Shown here: positions 1-10,600 of the stretch, one piece after another
How positions within the stretch are numbered: the first letter of the stretch is position 1
How the letters are laid out: every line of letters begins with the position of its first letter
Source of the DNA: Gp1-AA145 sp963757135
GTDB lineage: Bacteria > Acidobacteriota > Terriglobia > Terriglobales > Acidobacteriaceae
Length of the DNA stretch: 64,000 bases
Direction: 5' to 3'
Assembly (NCBI GenBank): GCA_963757135.1
Contig: CAVWQE010000006.1
Coordinates: forward strand, 248,001-312,000
Made by a program: the position numbers and the translations under genes
Notes under the pieces: generated by a model
Told to the model about the DNA's origin: nothing
The model's input: the letters and a program-made list of their open reading frames with translations, nothing else
Database searches by the model: none

Positions 1-734
1 CCGTTAGAAACGGGCAGGAGAGTTTGCTTGAGGAACGTCTCATAATCTTGGAGTGCCGCGATCACCGCGGCGTTGCTGGCGTGAAACTCAGCCAGTAATT
101 TCGGGTCTTTCACCTCGGTGAACGCTTCCGGTACATCCTTCTGGAAAAAACCGACGATGCCCGGCAACTGCTGAATCGCAACTTCGGTGTAAATTCGCGG
201 CGGGTTCTTGAGATTAGCCTTGCCTGCTGCAAGAAACGCCGGCATCTTTTTCTCTCGGTCGATCAAGGACTGCAACCGCTTCTCCGGAGGCGCAAACTTG
301 CGCGACATGATCACAAAAGCGCTTTGCGTAAGGCCGCTGGAATAGTGGTCCGGGTTCTTCTCCCAACTTCGAATGTTTTCCAGCTCCAGAAGCGTTGATT
401 TGAGATTGTTTGCCAGTAGCTGATAATCCTGGCGTTCTTCCAAAGACAGAGACTTGCTGTCGAAGGCGTTCACCCTCTCCAGATAATCCTTGGCGAATGC
501 AATCTGATTTTCAATGCCCCGCCGCGAATAGTCTTCGAGATCTGGGTCGTATTGATGGAAACCTGCAGCCGTTCCCTGGGTAGGGTTCAACTTGAAGAAG
601 TCATCGAAGAAATTGTCGACCAACTGGTTCCAGCCAGAACTCGCCGTCTCACCGGAATCCGCAGCCGGGGTGGTTTGGCCAAACATCATTTGCGAAATTG
701 AAACTGCCAACGCCGCCATCAGCAATGCCTTCAT
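1..734 (-). CDS. DUF885 family exported protein, C-terminus beyond the window
   Basis: About 244 codons are visible; the rest lies beyond the left edge. The protein starts with a signal peptide (MKALLMAALAVSISQMMFGQ), so it is probably exported. Next comes an acidic helical region with NPTQGTAAGFHQYDPDLED, which resembles the start of the DUF885 family, where a conserved 'NP..AT..G.H.YD' segment follows the leader. DUF885 proteins are usually around 600 residues and are thought to be metallopeptidase-like, but their substrate is poorly known and the zinc-binding part is not in this window. No strong Shine-Dalgarno sequence was seen. Family assignment is moderately sure; function is not established. 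Confidence 0.7.
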   Translation of the reverse strand, partial: MKALLMAALAVSISQMMFGQTTPAADSGETASSGWNQLVDNFFDDFFKLNPTQGTAAGFHQYDPDLEDYSRRGIENQIAFAKDYLERVNAFDSKSLSLEERQDYQLLANNLKSTLLELENIRSWEKNPDHYSSGLTQSAFVIMSRKFAPPEKRLQSLIDREKKMPAFLAAGKANLKNPPRIYTEVAIQQLPGIVGFFQKDVPEAFTEVKDPKLLAEFHASNAAVIAALQDYETFLKQTLLPVSN

Positions 735-887
735 GTTTTCTCCGTTGAACTCAATTTGACCCGGTCTGCAATCCTAATATGTTGCGGATGAATCTGTCTT
801 TCTTGGCCGATTGGCGGTGAGCAAAACATCCTAAAATGTGATAACCCTGCTTAAGACAGGGGCAAGTCGATACCCCAGGAGACCCGT

Positions 888-1646
888 ATGCAGAGCCGCG
901 TTACCGGCACCACCATGCCGGTTTTGGAATTCGCACTGGAGCCGAATGAATCCATCATTTCGGAAGCCGGAGAATTATCGTGGATGAGCAGTTCGATCCA
1001 GATGACCACGCACACTCAGTTCGCAGGAGGCGGAGGAATTTTTGGCGTTCTTAAGCGTGTATCCGGTGGAGGTTCGATCTTTATGACCGAATACCGCAGT
1101 TTCGGCGCAAATGGCGAAGTAGCGTTCGCGACCAAGTTGCCCGGCCACATCGTCCCCGTCGAAGTATCTCCGGAACACGAATACATGATTCATCGGCATG
1201 GATTTCTTTGTGCCACGCCGCAGGTTCAGATTTCGGTTGCATTTCAGCAATCGCTGGGCGCCGGCATCTTCGGCGGCGACGGATTTCTGTTGCAAAAACT
1301 CAGCGGGCAAGGAACCGCGTGGCTCGAACTCTCAGGGGAGCTTGCAGTTCGCGACCTGCAGCCGGGAGAGACATTGCGCGTTCACCCTGGGCACATCGGC
1401 GCGTTTCAGTCCAGCGTTTCATTTCAGATCACGACTGTACCGGGGATTAAGAACATGATTTTCGGCGGGGATGGAATTTTTCTCGCCGCGTTGACTGGGC
1501 CAGGAAGAATATGGCTGCAGACCCTGCCGATCGCCAAATTGGCCCACGCCATCGAAAGGTACATACCTCGTGAGGCTTCCAGACAGACGGTAGAGGGTGG
1601 CGTCGTAGGCGGGATCGTGGGGTCAATACTCAAGGGCATGAAATAG
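888..1646 (+). CDS. AIM24 / TIGR00266 family protein
   Basis: 252 residues. The glycine-rich beta pattern (FAGGGGIFGVLKRVSGG, GIFGGDGFLLQKLSG, MIFGGDGIFLAALTGPG) and the end GGVVGGIVGSILKG are typical of the AIM24/TIGR00266 family, which folds as repeated beta layers. The bacterial members have no firmly established biochemical role; the yeast member is mitochondrial. AGGAG lies six bases before the ATG, so the start is well supported. It is convergent with rpsA, whose stop is about 37 bases away. No signal peptide or membrane segment is visible, so it is probably cytoplasmic. Confidence 0.85.
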   Translation: MQSRVTGTTMPVLEFALEPNESIISEAGELSWMSSSIQMTTHTQFAGGGGIFGVLKRVSGGGSIFMTEYRSFGANGEVAFATKLPGHIVPVEVSPEHEYMIHRHGFLCATPQVQISVAFQQSLGAGIFGGDGFLLQKLSGQGTAWLELSGELAVRDLQPGETLRVHPGHIGAFQSSVSFQITTVPGIKNMIFGGDGIFLAALTGPGRIWLQTLPIAKLAHAIERYIPREASRQTVEGGVVGGIVGSILKGMK

Positions 1647-1683
1647 ATTTAGCTTCGTAAATTGGCGGTAATAAGCGGACAGA

Positions 1684-3363
1684 TCACGCCAGTTCGACGT
1701 CAATCTTCTTCGCCGCGCGATCCAGCTTCGAAATGCGGAATCTCCGGACTTGCCCCGCCTGAATTCCCTGCGGCTTCGAGGACTCCGCAATAGCGCCACT
1801 CTTCCAACGCGCCGCCAACATGGAACTCAGCGATGACACATCGGTTTTTGCTCCCCCGGATGCATTCGCAGCCTCCTGCTTCGGCGCAGAAATAATGCAC
1901 GCTGCGTGAATTCCGTCTCCGAGTTCGACCCGGGCCGAATCCCCTGAAACCTCAATGACACGGCCACTGACCGTATCGCCTTCATTGTGCTCGGCAAGGT
2001 ATTCGTCGATGCTGGTCGGAACCAATTGCTTCATCCCGAGTTTCAGTCGGCGTTTTTCAGTATCCAGTTCGAGTACCTGCGCTTTGACAGTCTGACCCAC
2101 CCTGAGCACATCCTGCGGATGGTTGATGCGCTTCTCGGTGCTGATATCACTGACGTGAATCATGCCCTCGATGCCCTCAGCGACTTCCACAAAGGCGCCA
2201 AACTTCATGATATTCACGACTGGTCCTTCGACTACAGACCCAGCCGGAAACTTCTGTGCCACGTCAGCCCAGGGATCACCCAGCGCCTGCTTCAATCCCA
2301 GGGACATCCGGCGTTCACCGACACTCACACCCAAGATAACGGCTTCTACGGTCTCGCCAGGCTTTACCAAGTCGCTCGGCTTTCTCACCTTCTTGACCCA
2401 GGACATCTCGGAAACGTGAATCAGCCCTTCGATTCCCGGCTCCAATTCAACAAAGGCACCAAAATCGGCCACGCGCGTTACCGTACCGCGAGCACGATCA
2501 CCCACTTTGTACTTGCCCGCGACCGAATCCCACGGCTGTGCCAGCAACTGCTTCATACCAACTGAAATGCGCCGCTTCTCCGGGTCGATCTTGAGAACTT
2601 TCACATCTATTTCTTGTTCCGGCGTCAGCACGTCCGCCGGTTTATTGACGCGACTCCACGAGATATCTCCAACATGCAGCAAGGCATCCACGCCGCCAAT
2701 ATCGATGAATGCGCCGTAATCAGTCAGGCTGCGCACTATTCCGCGAACTGCAGCGCCCTCCTTCACTTCGGAGTAGCGCCGGTCCTTCGCGGCCGCTCCC
2801 TCTTCTTCGGTGACGATTCGCCGATCGACCACTACGTCTTCTTCGGCGGCGTCGAGTTTAGTAATGCGGCAGCGGATCTCCTGCTCAACCAACTTCTCCA
2901 TCTCGGCGGCGTCGCGAACGCCACTGCGAGATGCCGGCATGAAGGCTCGCACTCCTACGTCAACGCTCAAACCTCCCTTGACCACAGCGGTCACGGTCCC
3001 CACAATCGTCGTCTTATCAGCAAACGCCCGTTCGAGAGCCGCCCAATCCGTCGGACGCGCTGCTTTGCTGAGGGTCAATTCGTAGTAGCCCTCGGGATCG
3101 CGGCCCTTGATCGTGACTGCGAGTCTGTCCCCTGGGTTTACCGATGCCCGATGTTTCTGCAACTCCAAAAGCGGCAAAACCCCTTCCGTCTTTAGACCCA
3201 CGTCAAGAACGACCGAGTCGGCGGAGACTGATACGACGGTGGCTTCACGTGCGCCTTCCGCTCGCTTAACAGTGTGGTCCTGCTCGAACTGGGAAAGGAT
3301 ATTGCCGAAAGATTCGTTCGGCTCACTGACAACTGGGGATTCTGGGATATTTGGGTTGGGCAT
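1684..3363 (-). CDS. rpsA: 30S ribosomal protein S1
   Basis: 559 residues from the chosen start. Six S1 (OB-fold) repeats can be followed. The third to fifth are the clearest, each with a 'DYGAFIDIGG / DFGAFVELEPG / KFGAFVEVAEG' core and a following 'LLHVGDISW / LIHVSEMSW / MIHVSDIS' strand; the first two and the sixth are divergent, as is usual in S1. The protein binds mRNA on the small ribosomal subunit and helps initiation. An upstream ATG at 3399 would add 12 residues; MPNPNIPESP at 3363 looks more like the family start, but neither has a good ribosome binding site. The length fits bacterial S1 proteins. Confidence 0.95.
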   Translation of the reverse strand: MPNPNIPESPVVSEPNESFGNILSQFEQDHTVKRAEGAREATVVSVSADSVVLDVGLKTEGVLPLLELQKHRASVNPGDRLAVTIKGRDPEGYYELTLSKAARPTDWAALERAFADKTTIVGTVTAVVKGGLSVDVGVRAFMPASRSGVRDAAEMEKLVEQEIRCRITKLDAAEEDVVVDRRIVTEEEGAAAKDRRYSEVKEGAAVRGIVRSLTDYGAFIDIGGVDALLHVGDISWSRVNKPADVLTPEQEIDVKVLKIDPEKRRISVGMKQLLAQPWDSVAGKYKVGDRARGTVTRVADFGAFVELEPGIEGLIHVSEMSWVKKVRKPSDLVKPGETVEAVILGVSVGERRMSLGLKQALGDPWADVAQKFPAGSVVEGPVVNIMKFGAFVEVAEGIEGMIHVSDISTEKRINHPQDVLRVGQTVKAQVLELDTEKRRLKLGMKQLVPTSIDEYLAEHNEGDTVSGRVIEVSGDSARVELGDGIHAACIISAPKQEAANASGGAKTDVSSLSSMLAARWKSGAIAESSKPQGIQAGQVRRFRISKLDRAAKKIDVELA

Positions 3364-3468
3364 ACCGGTCAGCGAGCGCTGACTGCTTAAGGATAACATT
3401 CGGCCGGTGGGTTGAAAGGCTTAGATAAAAAACGCGTTGCTGATCGGTTCGCGTTGAAATCAGCGGGA

Positions 3469-3609
3469 TCAGAACAACGACGCCAGCAACATGCGCTCGT
3501 CGAGGACCTGAAGCAATTGGTCGAGCAGAACCCTCAGTCTTCGAGGCTCTTGTTCTTCCGAAACCGCCTTGCACAACTGCCGCACCTCGCGATTGACAAC
3601 GGGCTCCAT
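3469..3609 (-). CDS. small hypothetical protein, 46 residues
   Basis: A short reading frame just upstream of rpsA on the same strand, beginning MEPVVNREVRQLCKAV and ending DERMLLASLF. AGGAG sits about nine bases before the ATG, which is better than the sites seen for its neighbour. The product is predicted to be almost entirely helical and amphipathic, with alternating charged and leucine positions (LRVLLDQLLQVLDERM). I do not recognise a family. It resembles in style the 47-residue protein at 39826. Coding status rests on the ribosome binding site and composition alone. Confidence 0.5.
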   Translation of the reverse strand: MEPVVNREVRQLCKAVSEEQEPRRLRVLLDQLLQVLDERMLLASLF

Positions 3610-3806
3610 ATTCTCCGCTCCTGGGCTACTTTAACCTTGCCGCGTTCTATACCTTTGGAACACCAATGCAGGACGAACAGTTGCGTCCGAATTCCAATTC
3701 AGATGTGTAGGAAGATTTTGCCGTAGACCGCGTAAATTATTGCTATGAGAATGGATACCGTCGCACCAGTACAGCTCTGGAGCCTTAGTAGTACCTAAAT
3801 TGCGCC

Positions 3807-4817
3807 TCAGGCCAGCGCACGTTTCTCGGTCCTGAACGCCTTCTGGATCAAGGTGTAGCGAGCGGCCCCGATAATCCCTGCATCATCGTTCAGAACTATT
3901 TTGACCGGCATGTCCGCCAGCAGCGACTGCATCCTTCCCTTCCGGAGGAATGCCTGCATGAACACCGGAGTCTGCATGATCGGGATTATTTTGGCTGCGA
4001 TGCTACCGCCAATAAAAACACCACCGGTGGCCATGAAATTCAGCGCGCAGTTTCCGGTTGCAGATCCGTACGCCCCGGCAAAGATTGACATTGCCTGCTC
4101 ACAGATGCCGGCTTGGTGCTCGAGAGCGAGTTTGGAAATCAAAGCCGGCGGGTCGCTCGCCTGACGGATCTGGTCACGCAACCACGCGGGTTCTTCGGCC
4201 TTTCCCGTCTCGCGAAGGAAATCGTAAATGTTTTTAATGCCGGGCCCGGAAAGGATGCGCTCGCAGCTGACGTGCTCGTATTTGGTCCGCAAATATTGAA
4301 TCAATTGAACTTCGGTTTCGTCCCTGGGCGCAAAATCCACGTGTCCACCCTCACAAGGAAAAGGGTGGTGCCTGAAGCCATCCCAGTACAATCCGGCAAT
4401 GCCCAGGCCGGTTCGGGCCGAGATCACGAGACGGTTGCCTTCAGCGTCCTCGTTGCCCTGGCTCAAAGTAACGAAGTCCGTTGAATCGAGGGCATCCACC
4501 CCGTACGCGTATGCCTCAAGATCATTAATGAGACCCACGGCGGCCAACCTGAGCTGAAATGCGAGTTCACGGGAATCGATGATCCAGTCCAGATTCGAAA
4601 TCTTGCTTCGACCTTCACGTACGGGACCAGCGACTCCGAAGCAGGCATTGTGAACTGGAATGCCTTCGCTCTTTACGAACTGGTCAATCAATTCGGCCAG
4701 GCCATGGTGCTCGTAGCTCTTGTAGGTTTTTTCAGCCCCGATCTTCAGCTTGTTACCTTCGGTTTCGAACGCAGCCAGTCGGGTACGGGTTGCGCCGATA
4801 TCGCCTGCCAGAATCAT
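3807..4817 (-). CDS. glk: glucokinase
   Basis: 336 residues. The N-terminal phosphate-binding motif GDIGATRTRLA, the catalytic Asp in LINDLEAYAYG and the glucose-binding CEGGHVDFAP identify the Glk (PF02685) family, which phosphorylates glucose to glucose 6-phosphate with ATP. The start at 4817 is favoured over an in-frame ATG five codons earlier: its first bases overlap the zwf stop as ATGA and GGAGGG lies just upstream. Glk therefore appears translationally coupled to zwf and would feed it directly. Family members often read 'GTGLG' where this one has ARTGLGIA. Cytoplasmic. Confidence 0.93.
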   Translation of the reverse strand: MILAGDIGATRTRLAAFETEGNKLKIGAEKTYKSYEHHGLAELIDQFVKSEGIPVHNACFGVAGPVREGRSKISNLDWIIDSRELAFQLRLAAVGLINDLEAYAYGVDALDSTDFVTLSQGNEDAEGNRLVISARTGLGIAGLYWDGFRHHPFPCEGGHVDFAPRDETEVQLIQYLRTKYEHVSCERILSGPGIKNIYDFLRETGKAEEPAWLRDQIRQASDPPALISKLALEHQAGICEQAMSIFAGAYGSATGNCALNFMATGGVFIGGSIAAKIIPIMQTPVFMQAFLRKGRMQSLLADMPVKIVLNDDAGIIGAARYTLIQKAFRTEKRALA

Positions 4818-6340
4818 GTGATCACCCTCCACGCCCGCCCATCGCGCCGCATCATTTCGTCAGACTCTTTCGGTCCCCATGAACCCGCGGCATAATTTGG
4901 AAAACGCCGGGGCGGCAGAGCCTTCCACACATCGAGCACGGGATCAACAATGTTCCATCCCGCTTCCACCATGTCTGCTCGCTGGAACAAGGTTGCATCG
5001 CCGATCATACAGTCGTACAACAGCACCTCGTATCCGGTGTAGGCTTCAGCGCCGAAATATTTCGAGTACTCAAAGCTCATATCCACAGAGCCCACTCGGA
5101 GAACCGGTCCCGGAATCTTGGCTCCAAAGCTCAACGAAATCGCCTCGGTTGGCTGTATCTGCATAACCAGTTGGTTGGAATGTTCTTCCACCGGCATTTT
5201 CCGAAATAAATGGAATGGAGCTTTCTTGAACTGGATTGTGATCTCGGTGTGCCGCTTGGCAAGGCGCTTGCCGGTTCGCAAATAGAATGGAACCCCGACC
5301 CAGCGCCAGTTGTCGATGTTCAATTTGAGAGCGACGAAAGTTTCCGTTCTCGATTCGGCTGACATTCCCGGCTCAGCGCGATAGCCGCGAAAACGTTCGT
5401 CTCCAATGGCGCCGTCGCCGTACTGACCGCGAACGCTGTCTTGCAGCACGGACTCGGAATCAAGAATCTGCACTGCGTGCAAGACTTTTGCCTGTTCATC
5501 GCGAACCGCATCGGCCTGGAACGACACCGGGGATTCCATTGCCGTCAAACTAAGCAACTGCATCACATGGTTGGGCACCATGTCCCGAAGGGTCCCGGCC
5601 GTGTCGAAATAGCCTCCGCGTTGCTCGACGCCCACCGTTTCCGCGTTGGTGATCTGTACATGATCGATGTAGCGACGATTCCAGATCGGCTCAAAAATAG
5701 CGTTATCGAAGCGGAAGACCAGAATGTTCTGAACGGTTTCTTTTCCCAGATAATGATCGATGCGATAGATCTGGTTTTCCGCTAATACCGCCTTGATCTC
5801 GCGGTTGAGGGCTCGGGCCGATTCAAGATCGTGACCGAAAGGTTTCTCGATTACCACCCTCCGCCAGCATTCGTTGTCTTGTTGCGAAAGTTGTGACAGT
5901 CCCAATTGCTGCACGATACTGCCAAAGAACCTGGGCGCGGTTGCCAGGTAAAAAAGGTAGTTTGATTCCGTCTTGTATTCCTGATTCAAATCGCGCAGGC
6001 GGCTCTCCAGTGAGCCGTACATCGCGGAGTCGCCGAAGTCTCCCCGCTGGTAATACAACCGGCTTCTGAAGTCTTGCAGGGCGTCACTTGATCGGTCTTC
6101 AGGTGGCAAGAACGAAGTGACCTGGTCCCGAAACTGTTCCGTGCTCAACTCGTCGAACGAGACTCCCAGGATGGCGCAGTTCTGGGGAAGCAACTTGGCT
6201 TTGGCTAGGTTAAACAGCGCAGGAACAAGCTTGCGTTTGGTGAGATCGCCAGAAGCGCCAAACAATACCAGAAGGCAGGGCCCCGCGACCTTGCCGGCGA
6301 ACATTTGCTCCGAACCGCTTTTGATCGCAGCGGACGCCAC
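4814..6340 (-). CDS. zwf: glucose-6-phosphate 1-dehydrogenase
   Basis: 508 residues from a GTG. It oxidises glucose 6-phosphate to 6-phosphogluconolactone, the entry to the oxidative pentose phosphate pathway. The nucleotide-binding GASGDLTKRKL is at about residue 28, the active-site RIDHYLGKETVQN in the middle and GSWGPKESD near the end, all family hallmarks. The open frame extends upstream to 6640, but that part has no family resemblance. The GTG at 6340 has AGAGGTG seven bases before it; an ATG at 6304 is the alternative. The stop overlaps the glk start, so the two form an operon. It is divergent from glgX. Confidence 0.93.
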   Translation of the reverse strand: MASAAIKSGSEQMFAGKVAGPCLLVLFGASGDLTKRKLVPALFNLAKAKLLPQNCAILGVSFDELSTEQFRDQVTSFLPPEDRSSDALQDFRSRLYYQRGDFGDSAMYGSLESRLRDLNQEYKTESNYLFYLATAPRFFGSIVQQLGLSQLSQQDNECWRRVVIEKPFGHDLESARALNREIKAVLAENQIYRIDHYLGKETVQNILVFRFDNAIFEPIWNRRYIDHVQITNAETVGVEQRGGYFDTAGTLRDMVPNHVMQLLSLTAMESPVSFQADAVRDEQAKVLHAVQILDSESVLQDSVRGQYGDGAIGDERFRGYRAEPGMSAESRTETFVALKLNIDNWRWVGVPFYLRTGKRLAKRHTEITIQFKKAPFHLFRKMPVEEHSNQLVMQIQPTEAISLSFGAKIPGPVLRVGSVDMSFEYSKYFGAEAYTGYEVLLYDCMIGDATLFQRADMVEAGWNIVDPVLDVWKALPPRRFPNYAAGSWGPKESDEMMRRDGRAWRVIT

Positions 6341-6602
6341 CCGATTGCACCTCTGTGAATTGCCTATTCTACTCGGAGCAACCGCGCTAACAACTTTGAT
6401 GGATTGGACTCGTCCAAGACCATTGGCCGTACAGGGAATTTGGCAAGCAGCTAGGGTTGTGACCTGATATCGTCGGCAGGAACATGCCTTTACCATGTTT
6501 TGTCCCGCTGATGCCGCATGGGTTTGGCAGCACACCAGCACTTGCCGATTGAGGCAACTGCTTCTTGCATCTGAATCGAATTCAATTCTTGAGGCGCCCT
6601 TC

Positions 6603-8773
<2,171 letters not shown>

Positions 8774-8777
<4 letters not shown>

Positions 8778-10600
8778 AGCGCAAGCACGAAATGCCCTTC
8801 GGGGCAGAATGCCGCGACGACAGCACAATCCGGTTTCGCTTATGGGCGCCGGCGGCGGCGTCCGTACGGCTTTGCTTAGTTGACCGGGACGACCGCGAAG
8901 TGGAAATGCAGGCGCTTGGCGGGGGCTGGTTCGAGTTAGTGACGCGCGACGTTCGACCGGGCCGTCTTTATAACTTCGCAATCGGGCGGGGGCAGCGAGT
9001 GCCCGATCCTGCATCTCGCTGCCAACCCTCCAGTGTGCACGGACCCAGCGAGGTAATTGATCCGACAGCATTCTCCTGGCAAGACGAGAAATGGAAAGGG
9101 CGTCCCTGGGACGAGGCGGTGATCTACGAATTGCATGTCGGAGCGTTCACGCCAGAAGGTACCTTCGCGGCGGTCGAAGCAAAACTGGATTACCTTTCGA
9201 ATGTGGGCGTGACGGCCATCGAAATCATGCCGGTTTCGACTTTTCCCGGTCAGCGTAATTGGGGATACGACGGTGTTCTGCCCTATGCTCCGGCCGGTGT
9301 TTACGGACGGCCCGACGATCTCAAGCATTTCATCGACGTTGCGCACGCCAAGAACCTGATGGTGCTGCTCGATGTCGTGTACAACCACTTCGGGCCTGAA
9401 GGAAACTACCTTCCGCTCTACGCACCACAGTTCTTCACCGATCGCCACCACACTCCGTGGGGACAGGCCATCAACTTTGACGGCCCCGGTAGTCGCACGG
9501 TTCGCGACTACTTCATTCACAATGCGCTGTATTGGCTGGAGGAATACCACTTCGATGGTTTGCGGCTCGACGCGGTGCACGCAATATTCGACGACTCAAC
9601 CCCTGACATCCTGACTGAACTAGCGACAACGATACGCTCGCATTTCGGTCCGGAGCGCCATATCCATTTAGTGCTTGAGAATGCCGACAACGCCGCCCGT
9701 TACTTGCGACGCGACTCTGATCACCGTGCCCGACTCTTCACCGCGCAATGGAACGATGACATCCATCATGCGTTGCACGTTTTGCTGACGGGAGAAACAG
9801 ACGGTTATTACGGCGACTATGCCGATAATCCTGCCCAGCGTCTCGGCCGCTGTCTGGCGGAAGGTTTCGGTTACCAAGGCGAAGCCTCGATCTATCACAA
9901 CGGAGAGCCACGAGGAGAACCGAGTCGCAATCTGCCGCCGGAGTGTTTTGTTTCGTTCCTACAGAACCACGACCAGATCGGCAACCGCGCATTCGGAGAC
10001 AGAATTCTGCAAGTCGCAAACCCCGCCGCAGTAAGAGTCGCGATGACCTGTTTGATTCTGGCTCCTTCACCTCCGCTGGTCTTCATGGGAGAAGAATTCG
10101 GCGCGATCACACCTTTCTTGTTTTTCTGCGACTTTGGTCCTGATCTCGCTGCAAAGGTAACTACCGGTCGCCGCTCGGAATTTGCCAGGTTCGCCGCGTT
10201 CAATTCGCCCGAGGAACAGGCCCGCATTCCCGATCCGAACAGCGAAAGCACTTTTCTTGCCTCGAAACTCAATTGGAATTCACTTGAGAAGCCAGAACAT
10301 CGTGAATGGCTGCGGTTCTATACCGACCTGCTACGGTGCCGGCGCGAGGAGGTCCTTCCGAGAATTGCTGCAATCAATATCGGAGAAGCGGAATTTGTAG
10401 TTCTCACTTCCAAAGCCATCCTTGTACGCTGGCCGATCAGACGCGGAGGTGCATTAAAGTTGTTCGCGAACTTCTCCGATCACGGAATCAGCATCACAGA
10501 AGGGCTGAGTGGCCGGGTTTTGTACAGTACGGCTGCAGACCTGTTAGAAAAAGAGAAGGAGCTGCCAGCGTATTCAGCTGCATGGTTGCTGAACGAATGA
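8774..10600 (+). CDS. treZ: malto-oligosyltrehalose trehalohydrolase
   Basis: 608 residues. A GH13 enzyme that releases trehalose from maltooligosyl trehalose. It has the N-terminal CBM48-like beta domain (TIRFRLWAPAAASVRLCL), the TreZ-type ELHVGAFTPEGTFAAVE, VVYNHFGPEGNYLP, nucleophile Asp in DGLRLDAVHAI, the Glu in LVLENADN and the Asp in NHDQIGNRA. The frame is open upstream inside glgX; the ATG at 8774 overlaps the glgX stop and gives the family length. The stop overlaps the treY start in the same ATGA arrangement, so all three genes are translationally coupled. Confidence 0.95.
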
